Source of the DNA: Tritrichomonas musculus
Taxonomy: Eukaryota; Parabasalia; Tritrichomonadida; Tritrichomonadidae
Direction of reading: 5' to 3'
DNA: 64,000 bases
NCBI GenBank assembly: GCA_039105265.1
Contig: JAPFFF010000089.1
Location: 1 to 64,000, forward strand
In this document: positions 57,032 through 64,000 of the stretch, piece after piece
How the letters are laid out: each line of letters starts with the position of its first letter
Numbering within the stretch: position 1 is the stretch's first letter
The notes under the pieces: model-generated
The model's input: the letters and a program-made list of their open reading frames with translations, nothing else
Told to the model about the DNA's origin: nothing
The model's database searches: none
Program-made: the position numbers and the translations under genes

Positions 57032-57600
57032 CAGTTGAATCATCAGATTCAACGAGAACTGCAGTTGAATCATCAGATGCAACGAGAACTGCAGTTGAAT
57101 CATCAGATGCAACGAGAACTGCAGTTGAATCATCAGATTCAACGAGAACTGCAGTTGAATCATCAGATGCAACGAGAACTGCAGTTGAACCATCAGATTC
57201 AACGAGAACTGCAGTTGAATCATCAGATGCAACGAGAACTACAGTTGAATCATCAGATTCAACGAGAACTGCAGTTGAATCATCAGATGCAACGAGAACT
57301 ACAGTTGAATCATCAGATTCAACGAGAACTGCAGTTGAATCATCAGATGCAACAAGAACTGCAGTTGAATCATCAGATTCAACGAGAACTGCAGTTGAAT
57401 CATCAGATTCAACGAGAACTGCAGTTGAACCATCAGATTCAACGAGAACTACAGTTGAATCATCAGATTCAACGAGAACTGCAGTTGAATCATCAGATTC
57501 AACGAGAACTACAGTTGAATCATCAGATTCAACGAGAACTGCAGTTGAATCATCAGATTCAACGAGAACTGCAGTTGAATCATCAGATGCAGCGAGAACT

Positions 57601-60600
57601 GCAGTTGAATCATCAGATGCAACGAGAACTGCAGTTGAATCATCAGATTCAACGAGAACTGCAGTTGAACCATCAGATTCAACGAGAACTGCAGTTGAAT
57701 CATCAGATGCAACGAGAACTACAGTTGAATCATCAGATTCAACGAGAACTGCAGTTGAATCATCAGATGCAACGAGAACTACAGTTGAATCATCAGATTC
57801 AACGAGAACTGCAGTTGAATCATCAGATGCAACAAGAACTGCAGTTGAATCATCAGATTCAACGAGAACTGCAGTTGAATCATCAGATTCAACGAGAACT
57901 GCAGTTGAACCATCAGATTCAACGAGAACTACAGTTGAATCATCAGATTCAACGAGAACTGCAGTTGAATCATCAGATTCAACGAGAACTACAGTTGAAT
58001 CATCAGATTCAACGAGAACTGCAGTTGAATCATCAGATGCAACGAGAACTACAGTTGAATCATCAGATTCAACGAGAACTGCAGTTGAATCATCAGATGC
58101 AACGACAACTGCAGTTGAATCATCAGATGCAACGACAACTGCAGTTGAATCATCAGATGCAACGAGAACTGCAGTTGAATCATCAGATGCAACGAGAACT
58201 GCAGTTTAATAATAAGATTCAACGAGAACTGCAGTTGAATCATCAGATGAAACAAGAACTGCAGTTGAATCATCAGATGCAACAAGAACTGCAGTTGAAT
58301 CATCAGATTCAACGAGAACTGCAGTTGAATCATCAGATTCAACGAGAACTGCAGTTGAACCATCAGATTCAACGAGAACTACAGTTGAATCATCAGATTC
58401 AACGAGAACTGCAGTTGAATCATCAGATTCAACGAGAACTACAGTTGAATCATCAGATTCAACGAGAACTGCAGTTGAATCATCAGATGCAACGAGAACT
58501 ACAGTTGAATCATCAGATTCAACGAGAACTGCAGTTGAATCATCAGATGCAACGACAACTGCAGTTGAATCATCAGATGCAACGACAACTGCAGTTGAAT
58601 CATCAGATTCAACGAGAACTGCAGTTGAATCATCAGATGCAACGAGAACTGCAGTTGAATCATCAGATTCAACGAGAACTGCAGTTGAATCATCAGATGC
58701 AACAAGAACTGCAGTTGAATCATCAGATTCAACGAGAACTGCAGTTGAATCATCAGATGCAACGAGAACTGCAGTTGAATCATCAGATGCAACGAGAACT
58801 ACAGTTGAATCATCAGATGCAACGAGAACTGCAGTTGAATCATCAGATGCAACGAGAACTGCAGTTTAATAATAAGATTCAACAAGAACTGCAGTTTAAT
58901 CATAAGATTCAACGAGAACTGCAGTTTAATCATCAGATTCAACGAGAACTGTAGTTTAATAATAAGATTCAACAAGAACTGCAGTTGAATCATCAGATGC
59001 AACGAGAACTGCAGTTGAATCATCAGATTCAACGAGAACTGCAGTTGAATCATCAGATGCAACGAGAACTGCAGTTGAATCATCAGATGCAACGAGAACT
59101 GCAGTTGAATCATCAGATTCAACGAGAACTGCAGTTGAATCATCAGATGCAACGAGAACTGCAGTTGAACCATCAGATTCAACGAGAACTGCAGTTGAAT
59201 CATCAGATGCAACGAGAACTACAGTTGAATCATCAGATTCAACGAGAACTGCAGTTGAATCATCAGATGCAACGAGAACTACAGTTGAATCATCAGATTC
59301 AACGAGAACTGCAGTTGAATCATCAGATGCAACAAGAACTGCAGTTGAATCATCAGATTCAACGAGAACTGCAGTTGAATCATCAGATTCAACGAGAACT
59401 GCAGTTGAACCATCAGATTCAACGAGAACTACAGTTGAATCATCAGATTCAACGAGAACTGCAGTTGAATCATCAGATTCAACGAGAACTACAGTTGAAT
59501 CATCAGATTCAACGAGAACTGCAGTTGAATCATCAGATGCAACGAGAACTACAGTTGAATCATCAGATTCAACGAGAACTGCAGTTGAATCATCAGATGC
59601 AACGACAACTGCAGTTGAATCATCAGATGCAACGACAACTGCAGTTGAATCATCAGATTCAACGAGAACTGCAGTTGAATCATCAGATGCAACGAGAACT
59701 GCAGTTGAATCATCAGATTCAACGAGAACTGCAGTTTAATAATAAGATGAAACAAGAACTGCAGTTGAATCATCAGATGCAACGAGAACTGCAGTTGAAT
59801 CATCAGATGCAACGAGAACTGCAGTTGAATCATCAGATGCAACGACAACTGCAGTTGAATCATCAGATGCAACGAGAACTGCAGTTGAATCATCAGATGC
59901 AACGAGAACTGCAGTTTAATAATAAGATGAAACAAGAACTGCAGTTGAATCATCAGATGCAACGACAACTGCAGTTGAATCATCAGATGCAACGAGAACT
60001 GCAGTTGAATCATCAGATGCAACGAGAACTGCAGTTGAATCATCAGATTCAACGAGAACTGCAGTTGAATCATCAGATTCAACGAGAACTGCAGTTGAAT
60101 CATCAGATGCAACGAGAACTGCAGTTGAATCATCAGATGCAACGAGAACTACAGTTGAATCATCAGATTCAACGAGAACTGCAGTTGAACCATCAGATTC
60201 AACGAGAACTGCAGTTGAACCATCAGATTCAACGAGAACTGCAGTTGAATCATCAGATGCAACGAGAACTGCAGTTGAATCATCAGATGCAACGAGAACT
60301 GCAGTTTAATAATAAGATTCAACAAGAACTGCAGTTTAATCATAAGATTCAACGAGAACTGCAGTTTAATCATCAGATTCAACGAGAACTGCAGTTTAAT
60401 AATAAGATTCAACAAGAACTGCAGTTGAATCATCAGATGCAACGAGAACTGCAGTTGAATCATCAGATTCAACGAGAACTGCAGTTGAATCATCAGATGC
60501 AACGACAACTGCAGTTGAATCATCAGATGCAACGAGAACTGCAGTTGAATCATCAGATTCAACGAGAACTGCAGTTGAATCATCAGATGCAACGAGAACT

Positions 60601-63600
60601 GCAGTTGAACCATCAGATTCAACGAGAACTGCAGTTGAATCATCAGATGCAACGAGAACTACAGTTGAATCATCAGATTCAACGAGAACTGCAGTTGAAT
60701 CATCAGATGCAACGAGAACTACAGTTGAATCATCAGATTCAACGAGAACTGCAGTTGAATCATCAGATGCAACAAGAACTGCAGTTGAATCATCAGATTC
60801 AACGAGAACTGCAGTTGAATCATCAGATTCAACGAGAACTGCAGTTGAACCATCAGATTCAACGAGAACTACAGTTGAATCATCAGATTCAACGAGAACT
60901 GCAGTTGAATCATCAGATTCAACGAGAACTACAGTTGAATCATCAGATTCAACGAGAACTGCAGTTGAATCATCAGATGCAACGAGAACTACAGTTGAAT
61001 CATCAGATTCAACGAGAACTGCAGTTGAATCATCAGATGCAACGACAACTGCAGTTGAATCATCAGATGCAACGACAACTGCAGTTGAATCATCAGATTC
61101 AACGAGAACTGCAGTTGAATCATCAGATGCAACGAGAACTGCAGTTGAATCATCAGATTCAACGAGAACTGCAGTTTAATAATAAGATGAAACAAGAACT
61201 GCAGTTGAATCATCAGATGCAACGAGAACTGCAGTTGAATCATCAGATGCAACGAGAACTGCAGTTGAATCATCAGATGCAACGACAACTGCAGTTGAAT
61301 CATCAGATGCAACGAGAACTGCAGTTGAATCATCAGATGCAACGAGAACTGCAGTTTAATAATAAGATGAAACAAGAACTGCAGTTGAATCATCAGATGC
61401 AACGACAACTGCAGTTGAATCATCAGATGCAACGAGAACTGCAGTTGAATCATCAGATGCAACGAGAACTGCAGTTGAATCATCAGATTCAACGAGAACT
61501 GCAGTTGAATCATCAGATTCAACGAGAACTGCAGTTGAATCATCAGATGCAACGAGAACTGCAGTTGAATCATCAGATGCAACGAGAACTACAGTTGAAT
61601 CATCAGATTCAACGAGAACTGCAGTTGAACCATCAGATTCAACGAGAACTGCAGTTGAACCATCAGATTCAACGAGAACTGCAGTTGAATCATCAGATGC
61701 AACGAGAACTGCAGTTGAATCATCAGATGCAACGAGAACTGCAGTTTAATAATAAGATGCAACAAGAACTGCAGTTGAATCATCAGATGCAACGAGAACT
61801 GCAGTTGAATCATCAGATGCAACGAGAACTGCAGTTGAATCATCAGATACAGCGAGAACTGCAGTTGAATCATCAGATTCAACGAGAACTGCAGTTGAAT
61901 CATCAGATTCAACGAGAACTGCAGTTGAATCATCAGATGCAACGAGAACTGCAGTTGAATCATCAGATGCAACGAGAACTACAGTTGAATCATCAGATTC
62001 AACGAGAACTGCAGTTGAATCATCAGATTCAACGAGAACTGCAGTTGAATCATCAGATTCAACGAGAACTGCAGTTGAATCATCAGATGCAACGAGAACT
62101 GCAGTTGAATCATCAGATTCAACGACAACTGCAGTTGAACCATCAGATTCAACGAGAACTGCAGTTGAATCATCAGATGCAACGAGAACTGCAGTTGAAT
62201 CATCAGATGCAACGAGAACTGCAGTTGAATCATCAGATTCAACGAGAACTGCAGTTGAATCATCAGATGCAACGAGAACTGCAGTTGAATCATCAGATTC
62301 AACGAGAACTGCAGTTGAATCATCAGATGCAACGAGAACTGCAGTTGAATCATCAGATGCAACGAGAACTGCAGTTTAATAATAAGATGCAACGAGAACT
62401 GCAGTTGAATCATCAGATTCAACGAGAACTGCAGTTGAATCATCAGATGCAACGAGAACTGCAGTTGAATCATCAGATGCAGCGAGAACTGCAGTTTAAT
62501 AATAAGATGAAACAAGAACTGCAGTTGAATCATCAGATGCAACGAGAACTGTAGTTGAATCATCAGATGCAACGAGAACTGCAGTTGAATCATCAGATGC
62601 AACGAGAACTGCAGTTGAATCATCAGATGCAGCGAGAACTGCAGTTTAATAATAAGATGAAACAAGAACTGCAGTTGAATCATCAGATGCAACGAGAACT
62701 GCAGTTGAATCATCAGATGCAGCGAGAACTGCAGTTTAATAATAAGATGAAACAAGAACTGCAGTTGAATCATCAGATTCAACGAGAACTGCAGTTGAAT
62801 CATCAGATGCAACGAGAACTGCAGTTGAATCATCAGATGCAACGAGAACTGCAGTTGAATCATCAGATGCAACGAGAACTGCAGTTGAATCATCAGATTC
62901 AACGAGAACTGCAGTTGAATCATCAGATGCAACGACAACTGCAGTTGAATCATCAGATTCAACGAGAACTGCAGTTGAATCATCAGATTCAACGAGAACT
63001 GCAGTTGAATCATCAGATGCAACGAGAACTGCAGTTGAATCATCAGATTCAACGAGAACTGCAGTTTAATAATAAGATTCAACGAGAACTGCAGTTTAAT
63101 AATAAGATGAAACAAGAACTGCAGTTGAATAATCAGATGCAACGAGAACTGCAGTTGAATCATCAGATTCAACGACAACTGCAGTTGAATCATCAGATTC
63201 AACGAGAACTGCAGTTGAATCATCAGATGCAACGAGAACTGCAGTTGAATCATCAGATTCAACGAGAACTGCAGTTTAATAATAAGATTCAACGAGAACT
63301 GCAGTTTAATAATAAGATGAAACAAGAACTGCAGTTGAATAATCAGATGCAACGAGAACTGCAGTTGAATCATCAGATGCAACGAGAACTGCAGTTGAAT
63401 CATCAGATGCAACGAGAACTGCAGTTGAATCATCAGATTCAACGAGAACTGCAGTTGAATCATCAGATGCAACGAGAACTGCAGTTGAATCATCAGATTC
63501 AACGAGAACTTCAGTTGAATCATCAGATTCAACGAGAACTGCAGTTGAATCATCAGATGCAACGAGAACTGCAGTTGAATCATCAGATGAAACAAGAACT

Positions 63601-64000
63601 GCAGTTGAATCATCAGATGCAACGAGAACTGCAGTTGAATCATCAGATGCAACGAGAACTGCAGTTGAATCATCAGATGCAACGAGAACTGCAGTTGAAT
63701 CATCAGATGCAACGAGAACTGCAGTTGAATCATCAGATGCAACGAGAACTGCAGTTGAATCATCAGATTCAACGAGAACTGCAGTTGAATCATCAGATGC
63801 AACGAGAACTGCAGTTGAATCATCAGATGCAACGAGAACTGCAGTTGAATCATCAGATTCAACGAGAACTGCAGTTGAATCATCAGATTCAACGAGAACT
63901 GCAGTTGAATCATCAGATTCAACGAGAACTGCAGTTGAATCATCAGATGCAACGACAACTGCAGTTGAATCATCAGATGCAACGACAACTGCAGTTGAAT
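57601..64000. repeat. Right copy of a near-identical duplication of about 6.4 kb, cut by the window end
   Basis: Partner of 46,349-52,748. It carries C-B-A (58049-60142), the shortened B (60149-60652), A (60989-61582), D (61589-61972), TAG units ending at 58954 and 62554, and N (63121/63331) with its CTT unit near 63,510. Upstream of about 57,600 the two regions differ. Confidence 0.85.
58049..60142. repeat. Composite higher-order repeat C-B-A, copy 7
   Basis: C is at 58049-58372, B at 58499-59212 (signature 58861-58980, third unit TTTAATCATCAG) and A at 59549-60142. Offsets are identical to copy 6. Confidence 0.85.

Larger units (their letters stand above)
1..64000. repeat. 30-bp tandem satellite array filling the window
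   Basis: A 30-bp unit repeats head to tail about 2,130 times in one orientation with no foreign sequence. The clearest example is positions 1-30. Landmarks inside a unit are AACTGCAGTT (3-12), GTTGAATC (10-17), ATCA (18-21) and GATTCAAC (22-29), followed by the only CpG, at the unit's end. Main variant sites are T/G at 25 (ATT or ATG), G/A at 7 (loses PstI), T/C at 16, G/C at 2 and G/A at 30. Rarer unit types carry TTTAATAATAAG, TTTAATCATAAG, TTAAATAATAAG, TTGAATAATCAG or CCGTTTAATATTAAG. There are no spacers, genes, RNA genes or mobile elements, and both ends of the window lie inside the array. Size and hierarchy suggest eukaryotic satellite or heterochromatic DNA; that assignment is inference. 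Confidence 0.98.

Noticed and set aside
3532-62554. Other long plus-strand open frames (for example 3532-9753, 36453-45332, 47733-51302, 58985-62554) as separate genes
   Set aside because: Each begins at the first repeat ATG after a copied stop or frameshift and ends at the next one. None has a start context, unique domain or flanking regulatory sequence.
65-63988. Many minus-strand open frames reading MHLMIQLQFSL repeats
   Set aside because: They are the mirror of the same 30-mer. They end at each CTA-type unit (TAG on the minus strand) and are useful only as module borders.
1-64000. CRISPR array
   Set aside because: A 30-bp repeat with dyad symmetry is suggestive, but units abut directly with no spacers, and no cas genes are present.
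1-64000. Telomeric repeat
   Set aside because: The unit is 30 bp, lacks a G-rich strand, and has internal higher-order structure.
1-64000. CENP-B box or other known centromere protein site
   Set aside because: No unit carries the CENP-B core (TTCG followed by CGGG spacing). The only CpG is in AACGAG.
1-64000. E-box (CAGTTG) in every unit as a transcription factor array
   Set aside because: The six-base motif is degenerate and arises from the palindrome. Nothing in the context supports regulation.
1-64000. Coiled-coil protein from the decapeptide
   Set aside because: Hydrophobic residues recur every 10 residues (L, L, I/M at 1, 3, 7), not in a heptad or an evident 11-residue pattern. His/Asn/Gln content and the stops make this speculative.
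46349-64000. Assembly duplication as the sole explanation of the 6.4-kb pair
   Set aside because: Other duplications in the window show graded divergence with unit gains, losses and private variants, as expected of real satellite turnover. The most identical pair still needs read support, so this is set aside rather than excluded.

Overview
The whole window is one uninterrupted tandem array. A 30-bp unit (example at positions 1-30) is repeated head to tail about 2,130 times from base 1 to base 64,000. Both window edges lie inside the array, so its true length and flanks are unknown. I see no gene with independent support, no RNA gene, no transposon or other insertion, no CRISPR spacers and no unique sequence. 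An array this long, with a short AT-leaning unit (about 40-43% GC) and multi-level repeat structure, fits eukaryotic satellite DNA or a giant minisatellite. It is very unlike a bacterial or archaeal chromosome. The species cannot be named from the sequence.

Level 1, the unit. Each unit holds a 10-bp palindrome, AACTGCAGTT, with a PstI site at its core. It also holds an 8-bp inverted repeat (GTTGAATC and GATTCAAC) around an ATCA loop. Variant units carry linked changes: ATT/ATG, CTG/CTA, AAT/AAC, and rarer TTTAAT-, TTAAAT-, AATAAT- and CCGTTT-bearing types. The 30-bp register is broken at only five places (near 3529, 6005, 30493, 56823 and 57004).

Levels 2 and 3, higher-order repeats. Variant units recur in fixed order, forming modules that I call C (about 324 bp), B (about 650-860 bp), A (about 594 bp), D (about 384 bp) and N (marked by paired AATAAT units). 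C-B-A forms a composite of about 2.1 kb with seven near-complete copies (from 7018, 24538, 31407, 37467, 42237, 46797 and 58049). Five C-B copies lack A. D follows A, a TAG-bearing unit follows D by about 0.6 kb, and N lies upstream of C.

Level 4, kilobase duplications. Whole stretches are copied almost perfectly: 13,978-19,020 onto 19,318-24,270; about 30.15-33.98 kb onto 36.21-40.13 kb; about 45.96-47.73 kb onto 54.18-55.95 kb; and 46,349-52,748 onto 57,601-64,000. Some variants are zonal. The CCGTTT type occurs only from 3.2 to 22.1 kb. The TTAAAT type occurs only from 26.8 to 29.8 kb plus one unit at 35.6 kb. A divergent island lies at 56.77-57.03 kb.

Coding question. Because 30 is divisible by 3, four of the six frames of the consensus unit are open. 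The most open plus frame reads a decapeptide ELQLNHQMQR (or ..QIQR) and runs 6,269 codons without a stop at 11,584-30,393. A random 30-mer repeated in tandem would leave about 3.7 of 6 frames open, so openness alone is weak evidence. In-frame stops and frameshifts are present, and the stops have been copied along with the duplications. I therefore read the array as non-coding satellite and keep a giant repetitive protein as a low-probability alternative.
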